64,000 bases of DNA from Streptomyces zagrosensis (GCF_014203645.1 NZ_JACHJL010000014.1:179452-243451); one strand, 5' to 3'; positions 25,060 to 43,692 are shown, counted from the first letter of the stretch. Numbers and translations: made by a program. Notes: generated from the letters alone by a model not told the origin.

Positions 25060-25944
25060 GTGCGTAGTTCGCGTAAGGCAGCCCGGTTCGGCACCGGTGC
25101 CGCGGCTGCGGTGGGAGGTCTGGCGCTGCTGGCCGGTCTGACCGCGTGCGGCAGCGACTCCGGTAACAGTGACAAGCCGGCGTCTGCGAAGAACGCGATA
25201 GCCGCGCTTCAACTCGCCTCCGAGAGCACGGATAAGCAGCACTCGGCGAAGGTCGATGGCAGCACCGCGATAGCGGGCGCGAAGTCCGAGATGTCCGGCA
25301 GCATGGACTGGTCGGACGGCATGCGGGCCTCGATGACCATCACGCAGCACGGCGGCGCGTCCGACCAGACGGGGTTGAGCGGCAAGCCGATGGAGGCTCG
25401 CTACACCCCAGATGCGATGTTCATGAACCTCGGCGACAAGTTCGCCAGCGCGCCGGAGTCCGGCGGCAAGCACTGGATGAAGTACGACTACGCCACGCTC
25501 GCCGAGAAGGCGGGCCCCTCGGGCAAGTTCCTCAAGGACCAGATGAAGAACACCGACCCGGCGCGCGCTGTGCAGGTGTTGATCGCCACCGGCAAGGTGC
25601 GCGAGGTCGGCAAGGAGGACGTGCGGGGCAGCAAGACCACGCACTACACCGGCGTGGTGAACGTCTCAGAGCTGGCCAAGATGCAGTCCGAGGACCTGTC
25701 CAAGCAGGATCTGCTCGACCTACAGGAGCAGCTCAAGCAATCTGGCATGGAGACCGAAACCGTCGATCTGTGGATCGGTGACGACAACCTCCTGGTCAAG
25801 AAGCGGGAGCACGCCCAGAGCAGCCAGGGCACGTTCGAGACGACGGTGTTCTACACCGACTACGGCACCGACGTCAGCGTCGAGGAGCCGCCCGTATCGG
25901 ACACCATGAACTTCGAGGAAGCGCTGGCACAGCAGGGCCAGTAG
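25060..25944 (+). CDS. LppX/LprG-like lipoprotein
   Basis: A 294-residue exported lipoprotein. The signal peptide has a basic start (MRSSRKAARFGTG), a hydrophobic core and the lipobox LTAC with the modified cysteine at residue 31. The mature part resembles the LppX/LprAFG group with a LolA-like fold, which in mycobacteria shuttles lipids across the envelope; the local pattern is weak, so cargo is unknown. The GTG at 25060 is preceded by AGAGGGGG. It sits between rplA and rplJ, a position also occupied by lipoprotein genes in S. coelicolor. Confidence 0.85.
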   Translation: MRSSRKAARFGTGAAAAVGGLALLAGLTACGSDSGNSDKPASAKNAIAALQLASESTDKQHSAKVDGSTAIAGAKSEMSGSMDWSDGMRASMTITQHGGASDQTGLSGKPMEARYTPDAMFMNLGDKFASAPESGGKHWMKYDYATLAEKAGPSGKFLKDQMKNTDPARAVQVLIATGKVREVGKEDVRGSKTTHYTGVVNVSELAKMQSEDLSKQDLLDLQEQLKQSGMETETVDLWIGDDNLLVKKREHAQSSQGTFETTVFYTDYGTDVSVEEPPVSDTMNFEEALAQQGQ

Positions 25945-25959
25945 CCCGGATTTGCCCGT

Positions 25960-26150
25960 TCGCAATGCGTTCGCGTACTCTTCCACAGAAGCCAAAGACC
26001 GCTGGTTGTTGCCGTGCCTCGACAGAGATACGGCGGCCGAAGGATTCCGCTAACTGCGGACGGCCTGCGTAGGTGTCTGTGGATGAGTTCCCGGAGTTTC
26101 TCCGGTTGAGCTACGCCCCGTGCGCCTGCGCCGGGGCGTTTGTTGTGCCC
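25960..26150 (+). promoter_or_regulatory. L10-type mRNA leader upstream of rplJ
   Basis: The region contains the conserved elements AGACCGCTGGTTGTTGC and CCTGCGTAGGTG found in Streptomyces rplJ leaders. They are followed by a GC-rich hairpin, ACGCCCCG (26113-26120) with CGGGGCG and GTTTGTTG. It is the likely binding site for the L10-L12 complex and autogenous control of rplJL. Exact bounds are uncertain. Confidence 0.65.
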
Positions 26151-26204
26151 AGTCTCCTTCCTCCAGCCGATGCGGTCCGATCACCCGGAAGGAGGCCGAG
26201 ACTC

Positions 26205-26738
26205 ATGGTGAGGCCCGATAAGGCTGCCGCGGTTGCCGAGCTGACGGACAAGTTCCGTAGTTCAAGTGCCGCAGTGGTCACGGCGTACACCGGTCTGAGC
26301 GTTGCGCAGCTCCAGGAGCTGCGCCGTTCTCTCGGTGAGAACGCCCAGTACCGCGTGGCGAAGAACACACTGACCAAGATCGCGGCCAACGAGGCCGGGA
26401 TCACCTCGCTCGACGACCTGTTCACGGGTTCGACGGCGATCGCCTTCGTCACCGGCGACCCGGTGGAGTCGGCGAAGGGTCTGCGCGACTTCGCCAAGGA
26501 CAACCCGCATCTCGTCATCAAGGGCGGTGTCCTTGATGGTAAGGCGCTGTCCGCCGATGAGATCAACAAGCTTGCGGACCTTGAGTCCCGTGAGGTTCTG
26601 CTCTCCAAGCTGGCGGGTGCCATGAAGGGCAAGCAGTCTCAGGCTGCTGCGCTCTTCCAGGCCCTTCCGTCGAAGTTCATCCGCACCGCGGAAGCGCTTC
26701 GCGCCAAGAAGGAAGAAGAGCAGGGCGGTGCCGAGTAA
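26205..26738 (+). CDS. rplJ: 50S ribosomal protein L10
   Basis: L10 anchors the L7/L12 dimers to the ribosomal stalk. The 177-residue protein starts at ATG 26205 after AAGGAGG. VVTAYTGLSVAQLQELRRSL and YRVAKNTLTKIAANEAG are typical, and the C-terminal helix ends with RAKKEEEQGGAE. It is followed 130 bp downstream by rplL and preceded by its probable control leader. Confidence 0.97.
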   Translation: MVRPDKAAAVAELTDKFRSSSAAVVTAYTGLSVAQLQELRRSLGENAQYRVAKNTLTKIAANEAGITSLDDLFTGSTAIAFVTGDPVESAKGLRDFAKDNPHLVIKGGVLDGKALSADEINKLADLESREVLLSKLAGAMKGKQSQAAALFQALPSKFIRTAEALRAKKEEEQGGAE

Positions 26739-26868
26739 TTCGGCTCACGCATTGATCGCCGCATAGAGCGACGGTCGCAGCGGGCCCGTCTACGGAGCAA
26801 TGCCGTAAGGCACACGCCCGCCGACATGTACATCCGGCACCAGCCGAATTAGTGGAAGGACCGCCATC

Positions 26869-27255
26869 ATGGCGAAGCTCAGCCAGGAAGACCTGCTCGC
26901 GCAGTTCGAGGGCATGACCCTCATCGAGCTCTCCGAGTTCGTAAAGGCCTTCGAGGAGAAGTTCGACGTCACCGCCGCCGCCCCGGCCGCCGTCGCTGCC
27001 GCCGCTCCGGGTCAGGGTGGCGGCGCCGAGGCCGTCGAGGAGCAGGACGAGTTCGACGTCATCCTCACCGGGGCCGGCGAGAAGAAGATCCAGGTCATCA
27101 AGGTCGTGCGTGAGCTGACCTCGCTGGGTCTGAAGGAGGCCAAGGACCTCGTCGATGGCACTCCGAAGGCCGTCGTGGAGAAGGTCAACAAGGAGGCCGC
27201 GAACAAGGCCAAGGAGTCCCTTGAGGCCGCCGGCGCGTCGGTTGAGGTCAAGTAA
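26869..27255 (+). CDS. rplL: 50S ribosomal protein L7/L12
   Basis: L7/L12 forms the flexible stalk dimers that recruit translation GTPases. The 128-residue protein has the N-terminal dimerisation domain (MAKLSQEDLLAQFEGMTLIE), an Ala/Gly-rich hinge at about residues 45-60 and the C-terminal domain with EKKIQVIKVVRELTSLGLKE. The ATG at 26869 has GGAAGGA upstream. Confidence 0.98.
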   Translation: MAKLSQEDLLAQFEGMTLIELSEFVKAFEEKFDVTAAAPAAVAAAAPGQGGGAEAVEEQDEFDVILTGAGEKKIQVIKVVRELTSLGLKEAKDLVDGTPKAVVEKVNKEAANKAKESLEAAGASVEVK

Positions 27256-27313
27256 CGACCTCCCTCTCGCGCGCCCCGCTGCGCGCGATCTGAGTCGCTG
27301 ACTCAACTGTTTT

Positions 27314-27345
27314 CAGGGCGATCACCCATCAGGGTGGTCGCCCTG
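27314..27345 (+). terminator. Attenuator hairpin between rplL and rpoB
   Basis: CAGGGCGATCACC (27314-27326) pairs with GGGTGGTCGCCCTG (27332-27345) with one G-T pair. Partial termination here would explain excess r-protein over polymerase transcripts, as known for this operon in other bacteria. Confidence 0.7.
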
Positions 27346-27659
27346 GCGCGTTCGGGCACCGGGTACGGTGTCTTAGCGCTCGCGTGTCAGTGCCTGCGGG
27401 TATGGTGATCTTCGTTGACGCGTCGGTATGTTCTGTGACGATCTCGGCGCGCGGGTGGCCCTTGACGAACGGCACGTGGCGCGCAATTCTCAGGACGCGA
27501 GGTCAGACCGGGCTCAGATGGATTTCCGGGCTGAGGCATGGAACGAGCGCCAAGCGGGAAGCCTTGCCGCAGGCGTTGGAAGACGGCGTGGGAAGACAAC
27601 GAGGGGGCAACTCCTCGCGGAGGGAGAGGTTGGCGCTGCCAGTCTCCGGATATCCGCTC

Positions 27660-27688
27660 TGGACATCAGTGGGCCAAGTGGCTACACT
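27660..27688 (+). promoter_or_regulatory. Candidate rpoB promoter
   Basis: TGGACA (27660-27665) and TACACT (27683-27688) have a 17-bp spacer. They lie about 160 bp before the rpoB start. Confidence 0.6.
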
Positions 27689-27848
27689 GACCCTTTGCGC
27701 TGCCGTTTAGCTGCCCCCTGCCCGTCACCAGGGGCATGCCCGCACGTGAGTACGCCGACTGAAACACCCTGATCAGGGCTTTTGTTCTGTGTGCTCCGTA
27801 GGGACCGGTATGCGCGTAGTGAGTCCGAGCCCTCGGAAGGACCCCCTC

Positions 27849-31331
<3,483 letters not shown>

Positions 31332-31453
31332 CGGGCCCGACCGGGGCTCCCACTCAGGAGCCCCGGTCGCCCAGGACCCGTACAGACCATGATGAAGAGC
31401 CCAAATTCTCGCTGACGCGAGGGGCACGACCCTGAAAGAGGGATTGACGACAA

Positions 31454-35353
<3,900 letters not shown>

Positions 35354-35385
35354 GCGCCAACCGGCCGGTGAGGCCGGAACTCAGT

Positions 35386-35432
35386 AAACCGCGGGGCGGT
35401 CATTCCAGTCAGGGATGACCGTCCCGCGGTTT
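35386..35432 (+). terminator. Terminator of the rpoBC operon
   Basis: An 18-bp stem (AAACCGCGGGGCGGTCAT with its near-perfect complement ending at 35432) has a single G-T pair and an 11-nt loop. It lies 33 bp after the rpoC stop. Confidence 0.88.
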
Positions 35433-35478
35433 GTCGTGGATGATAGAGGGAGCTGTCTAGCTGGGGGAGGTTTCTCAG

Positions 35479-36000
35479 GTGGCGTTCCAACCATGGCAAG
35501 GCGGTCAACCGGCGCAGCCGGCGAGCCAGTCGCCGATGATGCGGGCCTCGCACGCTGAGCGGGAGCGCGCGGTCGATGTGTTGAAGGCTGGTTTTGCCGA
35601 GGGGCGGCTTTCGCAGAACGAGTACGAACAGCGCATCACCCGGGCCTATCAGGCGCAGACCTACGGTGAAATCCAAGTGTTGGTCGCGGACTTGCCCCAA
35701 GGGCCCATCGGCCAGGCGCAGTTCGCGCCCCGGCCGATGGTGCCGCCGACGTTCTTGCCGGCGCCGCGGACCAACGGGAGCGCGACGGGCGCGCTGGTGT
35801 GCGGCATCTTGGGCACCATGGTCGGCGTCACCGCCATTCCGGCGGTGATCTTGGGGCACAAGGCGCGGGGGGAGATCCGGCGTACCGGGGAGCAGGGCGA
35901 CGGCATGGCGGTCGCGGGCCTGGTGCTCGGCTATCTGGTGATCGGCTTCCTGGCGCTGATGGTGGCGGTGGTGGTCCTGGCGGTCGGCGCGTCGAGCTGA
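35479..36000 (+). CDS. DUF1707/DUF4190 domain membrane protein
   Basis: A 173-residue protein with two parts. Residues 20-70 match the SHOCT-like DUF1707 pattern (RASHAERERAVDVLKAGFAEGRLSQNEYEQRI). Residues 95-173 hold two transmembrane helices with GHKARGEIRRTGEQGDGMAVAGLVLGY between them, the DUF4190 pattern. The GTG at 35479 has GGGGGAGG upstream. The function is unknown; it sits alone between rpoC and rpsL. Confidence 0.88.
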   Translation: MAFQPWQGGQPAQPASQSPMMRASHAERERAVDVLKAGFAEGRLSQNEYEQRITRAYQAQTYGEIQVLVADLPQGPIGQAQFAPRPMVPPTFLPAPRTNGSATGALVCGILGTMVGVTAIPAVILGHKARGEIRRTGEQGDGMAVAGLVLGYLVIGFLALMVAVVVLAVGASS

Positions 36001-36525
36001 GCCGGCGGTCGTCTGCGGCCGGGTGCCCGGTTCGTGCTGCGGGGCTGTGCCGGCTGTGCTGGCTGGCCCTGGGGCTGCGCCCGCTGACCCGGCTGCGCTG
36101 GCACCGGCTGTGGGGAGGCGGCGCGGGGGTTGTGCGGGAGCGCGTGCGGTGCGCTCGGCCGCTGCGACGTGCTTTCGCGCGAGAAGAGAGCACACTACGG
36201 TAGCGGCAGCGCCGTAAGCCGCCCGGCGTGTCCTACGCGTGTGCATTTGTTTTGACCGGAGCCGATGCGGTAGGTACGCTCTGACCTTGTGCCTGGCGTG
36301 TCCCCGGGCTCCCATGCGTGCATACTCCTCCGGCTCCGTTCGGAGTGAGATGCCACGGACGGAGCCTGGTGGAGTGCCCCCAGCTTTGGGGGACCGAGGT
36401 GTTTACACCAAACTCCGCACTCTTTCGCTCATTGCAGCGGTCTGGAGTGCGCGACACACCCGACCGCGTGGGTCGGGGAGTTCCAGGTTAGCTTCACTAC
36501 ACGGCACACAGAAACCGGAGAAACG
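36001..36525. other. rpsL upstream region
   Basis: 525 bp without a supported gene. It contains a promoter at 36252-36280 and a GTGCCCCCAGCTTTGGGGGAC hairpin near 36373-36393. The rest is the long leader of the str operon. Confidence 0.55.
36252..36280 (+). promoter_or_regulatory. Candidate promoter of the str operon
   Basis: TTGACC (36252-36257) and TACGCT (36275-36280) are 17 bp apart, a good vegetative promoter match about 245 bp upstream of rpsL. Confidence 0.6.
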
Positions 36526-36897
36526 GTGCCTACGATCCAGCAGCTAGTCCGTAAGGGCCGGCAGGACAAGGTCGAGAAGAACAAGACGCCCGCACTAGAG
36601 GGTTCCCCTCAGCGTCGTGGCGTCTGCACGCGTGTTTTCACGACCACCCCGAAGAAGCCGAACTCGGCCCTGCGTAAGGTCGCGCGTGTGCGTCTGACCA
36701 GCGGGATCGAGGTCACCGCTTACATTCCGGGTGAGGGTCATAACCTGCAGGAGCACTCGATCGTGCTCGTGCGTGGCGGCCGTGTGAAGGACCTGCCGGG
36801 CGTTCGCTACAAGATCATCCGTGGCTCGCTCGACACCCAGGGCGTCAAGAACCGCAAGCAGGCTCGCAGCCGCTACGGCGCCAAGAAGGAGAAGTAA
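36526..36897 (+). CDS. rpsL: 30S ribosomal protein S12
   Basis: S12 lies at the decoding centre and controls accuracy. The 123-residue protein starts with GTG at 36526 (MPTIQQLVRKGRQDK). The loops linked to streptomycin resistance read TTPKKPNSALRK and GGRVKDLPG, both wild type with the susceptible lysines. It leads the str operon, with rpsG two bases after its stop. Confidence 0.98.
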   Translation: MPTIQQLVRKGRQDKVEKNKTPALEGSPQRRGVCTRVFTTTPKKPNSALRKVARVRLTSGIEVTAYIPGEGHNLQEHSIVLVRGGRVKDLPGVRYKIIRGSLDTQGVKNRKQARSRYGAKKEK

Positions 36898-36899
36898 GA

Positions 36900-37370
36900 A
36901 TGCCTCGTAAGGGCCCCGCCCCGAAGCGCCCGGTCATCATCGACCCGGTCTACAGCTCTCCTCTTGTCACCTCCCTCATCAACAAGGTGCTGCTGAACGG
37001 TAAGCGCTCCACTGCTGAGCGCATCGTTTACGGCGCCATGGAGGGGCTGCGCGAGAAGACCGGAAACGACCCGGTCATCACGCTCAAGCGCGCTCTGGAA
37101 AACATCAAGCCGACCCTTGAGGTGAAGTCTCGCCGGGTCGGTGGCGCCACCTACCAGGTGCCGATCGAGGTCAAGCCCGGTCGCGCCGCCACCCTCGCGC
37201 TGCGCTGGCTCGTGGGCTACTCGCGTGCTCGTCGCGAGAAGACCATGACCGAGCGCCTGATGAACGAGCTCCTGGACGCCAGCAACGGTCTGGGCGCCGC
37301 GGTCAAGCGTCGCGAGGACACCCACAAGATGGCCGAGTCCAACAAGGCCTTCGCGCACTACCGCTGGTAG
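36900..37370 (+). CDS. rpsG: 30S ribosomal protein S7
   Basis: S7 nucleates assembly of the 30S head. The 156-residue protein starts MPRKGPAPKRPVIIDPVYSS and contains the expected GGATYQVPIEV and LRWLVGYSRAR segments. ATG at 36900 is two bases after the rpsL stop; the Shine-Dalgarno sequence AAGGAG lies inside the rpsL end. Confidence 0.98.
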   Translation: MPRKGPAPKRPVIIDPVYSSPLVTSLINKVLLNGKRSTAERIVYGAMEGLREKTGNDPVITLKRALENIKPTLEVKSRRVGGATYQVPIEVKPGRAATLALRWLVGYSRARREKTMTERLMNELLDASNGLGAAVKRREDTHKMAESNKAFAHYRW

Positions 37371-37408
37371 TCGCTACCCCCATCGAGACCGAGGGAAGAC
37401 TGAGCCAA

Positions 37409-39511
<2,103 letters not shown>

Positions 39512-39516
39512 CGACG

Positions 39517-39545
39517 GTCCGTCCCCGCAGTAGCGGGGATGAGCC
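39517..39545 (+). repeat. Lone CRISPR-repeat-like hairpin after fusA
   Basis: The 29-nt segment has the stem CCCCGC/GCGGGG (39523-39528 and 39533-39538) with a 4-nt AGTA loop. This is the same stem and loop size as the repeats of the arrays at 44-49 kb, and it ends GATGAGCC like many type I-E repeats. It is single, so it may instead be a fusA terminator or attenuator. Confidence 0.4.
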
Positions 39546-39760
39546 CAGCACGTTGCTCAGCCTTTAGGCTGGAGCAAAGGCATCGGGGCATTCCGCCACA
39601 GATCGCGTCAAGCGCCCTGTGGCGGGGCCTCGGGCGCCGGCCCCCCAAGCGAATACGGCCAAGGGCATCCCCTCGGGGTCCTGGTCGGTTCGATACAGAC
39701 CACCTGAACCCATCCGCAAGGTGTGGATGGAGTACAGCACCAGTCCACAGGAGGACCCCA

Positions 39761-40954
39761 GTGGCGAAGGCGAAGTTCGAGCGGACTAAGCCGCACGTCA
39801 ACATCGGCACCATTGGTCACATTGACCACGGTAAGACGACGCTTACCGCGGCGATCACCAAGGTGCTGCATGACGCGTTCCCGACCCTGAACGAGGCCTC
39901 GGCCTTCGACCAGATCGACAAGGCTCCTGAGGAGCGTCAGCGCGGTATCACCATCTCCATCGCGCACGTCGAGTACCAGACCGAGTCGCGTCACTATGCG
40001 CACGTTGACTGCCCGGGTCACGCGGACTACATCAAGAACATGATCACCGGTGCCGCCCAGATGGACGGCGCGATCCTCGTGGTCGCCGCAACCGACGGTC
40101 CGATGCCGCAGACCAAGGAGCACGTGCTCCTCGCCCGCCAGGTCGGCGTGCCGTACATCGTTGTCGCGCTGAACAAGGCCGACATGGTGGACGACGAGGA
40201 GATCATGGAGCTCGTCGAGCTTGAGGTTCGCGAGCTGCTCTCCGAGTACGAGTTCCCGGGCGACGACCTGCCGGTCGTCAAGGTCTCGGCGCTCAAGGCC
40301 CTTGAGGGCGACGAGGAGTGGGGCAAGACCGTCCTCGACCTGATGAAGGCCGTTGACGAGTCGATCCCGCAGCCCGAGCGCGACGTTGACAAGCCGTTCC
40401 TGATGCCCATCGAGGACGTCTTCACGATCACCGGTCGTGGCACCGTCGTCACCGGTCGTATCGAGCGTGGCATCCTCAAGGTCAACGAGACCGTGGACAT
40501 CATCGGTATCAAGACCGAGAAGACCACCACCACGGTCACCGGCATCGAGATGTTCCGCAAGCTGCTCGATGAGGGCCAGGCCGGTGAGAACGTCGGTCTG
40601 CTCCTCCGTGGCATCAAGCGCGAGGATGTCGAGCGCGGCCAGGTCATCATCAAGCCGGGTTCTGTCACGCCGCACACCGAGTTCGAGGCGCAGGCGTACA
40701 TCCTGTCGAAGGACGAGGGTGGCCGTCACACCCCCTTCTTCAACAACTACCGCCCGCAGTTCTACTTCCGTACCACGGACGTGACCGGCGTGGTGACCCT
40801 CCCCGAGGGCACCGAGATGGTCATGCCGGGCGACAACACCGAGATGTCTGTCTCGCTGATCCAGCCCGTCGCCATGGAAGAGGGCCTCAAGTTCGCCATC
40901 CGTGAGGGTGGCCGGACGGTGGGCGCCGGTCAGGTCACCAAGATCGTCAAGTGA
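39761..40954 (+). CDS. tuf: Elongation factor Tu
   Basis: EF-Tu carries aminoacyl-tRNA to the ribosome. The 397-residue protein starts at GTG 39761 after GGAGGACCCCA, giving MAKAKFERTKPHVNIGTIGH. G1 is GHIDHGKTTL, G3 DCPGHADY and G4 NKADMVD. The 249-bp gap after fusA probably holds a separate tuf promoter, as in S. coelicolor. No substitutions typical of self-resistance to elfamycins are obvious by eye. Confidence 0.98.
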   Translation: MAKAKFERTKPHVNIGTIGHIDHGKTTLTAAITKVLHDAFPTLNEASAFDQIDKAPEERQRGITISIAHVEYQTESRHYAHVDCPGHADYIKNMITGAAQMDGAILVVAATDGPMPQTKEHVLLARQVGVPYIVVALNKADMVDDEEIMELVELEVRELLSEYEFPGDDLPVVKVSALKALEGDEEWGKTVLDLMKAVDESIPQPERDVDKPFLMPIEDVFTITGRGTVVTGRIERGILKVNETVDIIGIKTEKTTTTVTGIEMFRKLLDEGQAGENVGLLLRGIKREDVERGQVIIKPGSVTPHTEFEAQAYILSKDEGGRHTPFFNNYRPQFYFRTTDVTGVVTLPEGTEMVMPGDNTEMSVSLIQPVAMEEGLKFAIREGGRTVGAGQVTKIVK

Positions 40955-41119
40955 TCTGACCCCTTCCGCTCCACGGGTCGGGTTCCGCTCTTCCGCGGAA
41001 CCCGGGCCTCGGATCGGGGCCGCCCCCGAGGCGGCCCTGCTCTTCGGGGCGAGCGCTTCCCTTCGGGGCGGCGACCTCGCCGAGCTACGGGGTGGAAGGC
41101 CGCGTCCTTTCGCGGCATG

Positions 41120-41166
41120 AGCCCGGGTCCCATTCGCTTTTAAGCGAGTGGGACCCGGGCTTTTTT
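41120..41166 (+). terminator. Intrinsic terminator of the str operon
   Basis: AGCCCGGGTCCCATTCGCTT (41120-41139) pairs with its exact complement (from 41142) and is followed by TTTTTT at 41161-41166. It is the strongest terminator in the window. Confidence 0.95.
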
Positions 41167-41436
41167 GTGCGTACGGGGGGAGTGCGGGACGTCATGGAGT
41201 TGCGCGATGTGGTGGGGCGCTGCGCGGCGCGGTGGGCGCCGTGGGGCGCCGCCGGGTCGCTGAGGGCGCGCCGTGGGATGTGGGGGCGCTTTGTGGCGCG
41301 CCGAGGGTTGGGGCCGCGGCTGCGTGGTGTGCCGGGGGCGGGAGCGTACGGGAAGCGAGCGCGCGGCTGTGGCGCTACGGTGCCGTGCTCACGCCCGGCC
41401 CGGTGCTGGTGTACAGGCCCGGGCGGTGCCTGGTGC

Positions 41437-43692
41437 TCAGGCTCGGCCGGTGGGGCGCGGCTGCCAGAGCCAGGGGGTGGCGGCGGGTGAGATGCCGATG
41501 ACGCGGGCCGCGGGGGCGCGCGGGCCGGGCGGGACCAGTGCGGGCAGGCCGACGGGGCGTAGCCGGTGCGGGGAGCGCGTAGGTCGGGCGCCGGCTCCCG
41601 TGCCGTACTGGAGGATCGCCTCACCATCGCGCCCCCGACCGAGGGCCAGCAGACCAGGGGTGTTGGCGCGGCTGTCGGCATCGGCGTCGGCGTCGGTGTG
41701 GGGGTCGGTTCTGGTGTCGGCGCTGGTGGGGGCGTACGACGTGGCCAGTGGCCCGTAACCGTCGAAGGCTCGCAGCGGTGTGGGGGCGCGTTTGCTGGCG
41801 GCGGCGCCACCGCCGATGGAGTACGCGATCGGGTCGGGCGCGGCCGGGGTGCGGTAGGTGACGAGCAGGGCGCCGGACGGGTCGAGGGCCGCGGCGGGCT
41901 GTTCGCCGGGGATCGGTAGGCCGGTGGGCGGCTGGGCGGTGACCGGGCCGCCGGTGCGGCTTTGCGCCCAGTGGCGCAGGGTGCCGCGGCCCGCCGCGAA
42001 GACGTGGACCCGGCCCTTCGCGTCGAGCGTCACGGTCAGGCCGTCCTGGATCTCGCCCGCGTCCGCACTGGCGGCGGTGCCTGCGCCAGGTGCTCCTACC
42101 TCGGTGATCCGCCGCCACGGGGACCAGCGGCCGTGCGGGTCGCGGACGCGGGTCGCGATGCTCTTGTCGGCCGTACGGGCGAACAGGTGCACCCCGCCAT
42201 CGGGCGTCGCCACGGCGGCCGGGCACCCCACGCGGCGGCCACGATCGGGGTCGCCCTCCGGGTTGCCAAGACTCTTCCACGCCCGGAAGGCCCCACCGCG
42301 GTGCTGCTGCTCCAGGACGACCAACTCCCGTACGTTGGCGCCCCCTTGCCCCTCCAGCGCAGCGAACCGCAGCGCGAACACAAGTTGCCGCCCCGCCCGG
42401 TCCACCACAGCCGAAAGCGCAGGGGCGAGCGGTCCGCCGCTGAGGTTGTCGGGGGCGGCCCACCGGCCACTGCCGGCCGCGGTCTCCTGCCAGCGCACCA
42501 ACTGAGTGCCGAGCACGCCGAACGCCACCAGGCGCCCGTCCGCCTCGGTGACCGGGGCGAGCCGCGCGCCGGGGTAGCGGTAGTGGGTGCTGCGAATCCA
42601 GCCCTTGCGGTTGCGAAGCGGGCGGGTACCACCCTGGCTGTAGTCGCCGCAGCCGGCCGCGTTGCCGCACTCCCAGTCGGGCCCGCCACCGTACGCGGCC
42701 AGAAAACGGGCCTTGTCACCCAGCACATCGGCAGGCAGATTGTGCGGCCAGCGCTGGTTGTAGTAGCCACGGAAGGCGGTGGTGGTGAACCGCGGGGCGC
42801 GCCCGTCGCGGCGGGTGGCGTCAGAGGCCCACTGGAACATGGCCTTCCACGCGAACAGCGCGATCGGCGTGTGGTCGCGGTGGTCGGAGCAGCCCGGCTG
42901 GTCGTTGTCGCGCCGGTGCGTGGCGTCGTGCACCTGAAAGTCGGGGTCTGGGTCCAGGGTGTGGATAAGGGTGGGCCGATAGCGGTCCATGAGGTGCGCG
43001 AGGGCGTCCACCAGGCTCTGATGGCGGTACGTGCTGATGCGACGCAGCGGCGAACCGGTAGGGAGAAGGCTCTCCATGGTCGCGCCGGGCGTGTCCCACA
43101 GGTCCGGGGTCCGGTGGCCCGCGGCGGAGAGCGTGGCGATGTTGAAAAAGACCAACCGGGCCGAACGTCCGCCCTGGGCAAGGACGTTGGTCTCTGCGGT
43201 GATGCCGCCCGGTAGCTTGAGCACGGAACGCTGCCAGCGGGCGAACCGGTGCAGCCCGAGCATCTCCGCGTACGCCTGCCGCAGCCCCTGTTGGCGGGAC
43301 GCCGTGTAACCGGGCTTATCGACGGCTGGCAACGGGCGACCTGGCGCGAAGTTGAGCCCCCTAGCCTCGCCAGCGGTGACGTACACGGACACCACCGAGG
43401 CCCCGCCGTCGAGCACATGCCGGGCGTCGGGGTTCATGAAGTACAGGTCGTCGTCGGGGTGCGCGAGAACCTGCAACAGCAGCGCGTCCTTGTCACCTGT
43501 GACGGAGGTGAACGGCTCGGCGGCATGCGGATCGACGGAGCGTACGGGGTCGGCGGGGCCCTCGGCCGCGGCGGACGGCGACGCGGTGGACGCGCCGGCA
43601 CGGCCGCCGACGACACCAGCCGCCGTGAGGGCGGCCAGCGCGGCCACCACCTGCCGTCGCCCGGGCAATGGACGCGCGGTCGTGCTGTTCAC
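41437..43692 (-). CDS. Secreted PIG-L family deacetylase with propeller-like C-terminal domain
   Basis: A 751-residue exported protein. Residues 1-35 form a Tat-type signal (PLPGRRQVVAALAALTAAGVV). Residues 70-350 are a LmbE/PIG-L zinc-dependent N-deacetylase: AHPDDD at 77-82 gives two zinc ligands and the catalytic Asp, and CSDHRDHTPIA near residue 270 gives the third ligand. Residues 380-640 repeat blades such as GCPAAVATPDGGVHLFAR and DGLTVTLDAKGRVHVFAAG, a PLL-like beta-propeller often used for sugar binding. A short Asp/Ala/Thr low-complexity run (DADADADSRA) interrupts the C-terminal part. Likely acts on an extracellular amino sugar; substrate unknown. First gene of the accessory island. 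Confidence 0.9.
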   Translation of the reverse strand: MNSTTARPLPGRRQVVAALAALTAAGVVGGRAGASTASPSAAAEGPADPVRSVDPHAAEPFTSVTGDKDALLLQVLAHPDDDLYFMNPDARHVLDGGASVVSVYVTAGEARGLNFAPGRPLPAVDKPGYTASRQQGLRQAYAEMLGLHRFARWQRSVLKLPGGITAETNVLAQGGRSARLVFFNIATLSAAGHRTPDLWDTPGATMESLLPTGSPLRRISTYRHQSLVDALAHLMDRYRPTLIHTLDPDPDFQVHDATHRRDNDQPGCSDHRDHTPIALFAWKAMFQWASDATRRDGRAPRFTTTAFRGYYNQRWPHNLPADVLGDKARFLAAYGGGPDWECGNAAGCGDYSQGGTRPLRNRKGWIRSTHYRYPGARLAPVTEADGRLVAFGVLGTQLVRWQETAAGSGRWAAPDNLSGGPLAPALSAVVDRAGRQLVFALRFAALEGQGGANVRELVVLEQQHRGGAFRAWKSLGNPEGDPDRGRRVGCPAAVATPDGGVHLFARTADKSIATRVRDPHGRWSPWRRITEVGAPGAGTAASADAGEIQDGLTVTLDAKGRVHVFAAGRGTLRHWAQSRTGGPVTAQPPTGLPIPGEQPAAALDPSGALLVTYRTPAAPDPIAYSIGGGAAASKRAPTPLRAFDGYGPLATSYAPTSADTRTDPHTDADADADSRANTPGLLALGRGRDGEAILQYGTGAGARPTRSPHRLRPVGLPALVPPGPRAPAARVIGISPAATPWLWQPRPTGRA

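Larger units (their letters stand above)
27256..27848. other. rplL-rpoB intergenic region with attenuator and rpoB promoter
   Basis: About 590 bp without a gene. It starts with the attenuator-like hairpin at 27314-27345 and contains a promoter near 27660-27688. The remainder is the rpoB leader. Frames that cross it lack ribosome binding sites or family resemblance. Confidence 0.6.

Noticed and set aside
27384..27772. Overlapping short frames between rplL and rpoB
   Set aside because: They lack ribosome binding sites and overlap each other, and the interval is better explained by the attenuator and rpoB leader.
39539..39760. Upstream extension of the tuf reading frame
   Set aside because: The frame is open back to 39539 but the GGAGG before GTG 39761 and the conserved EF-Tu N-terminus fix the start.
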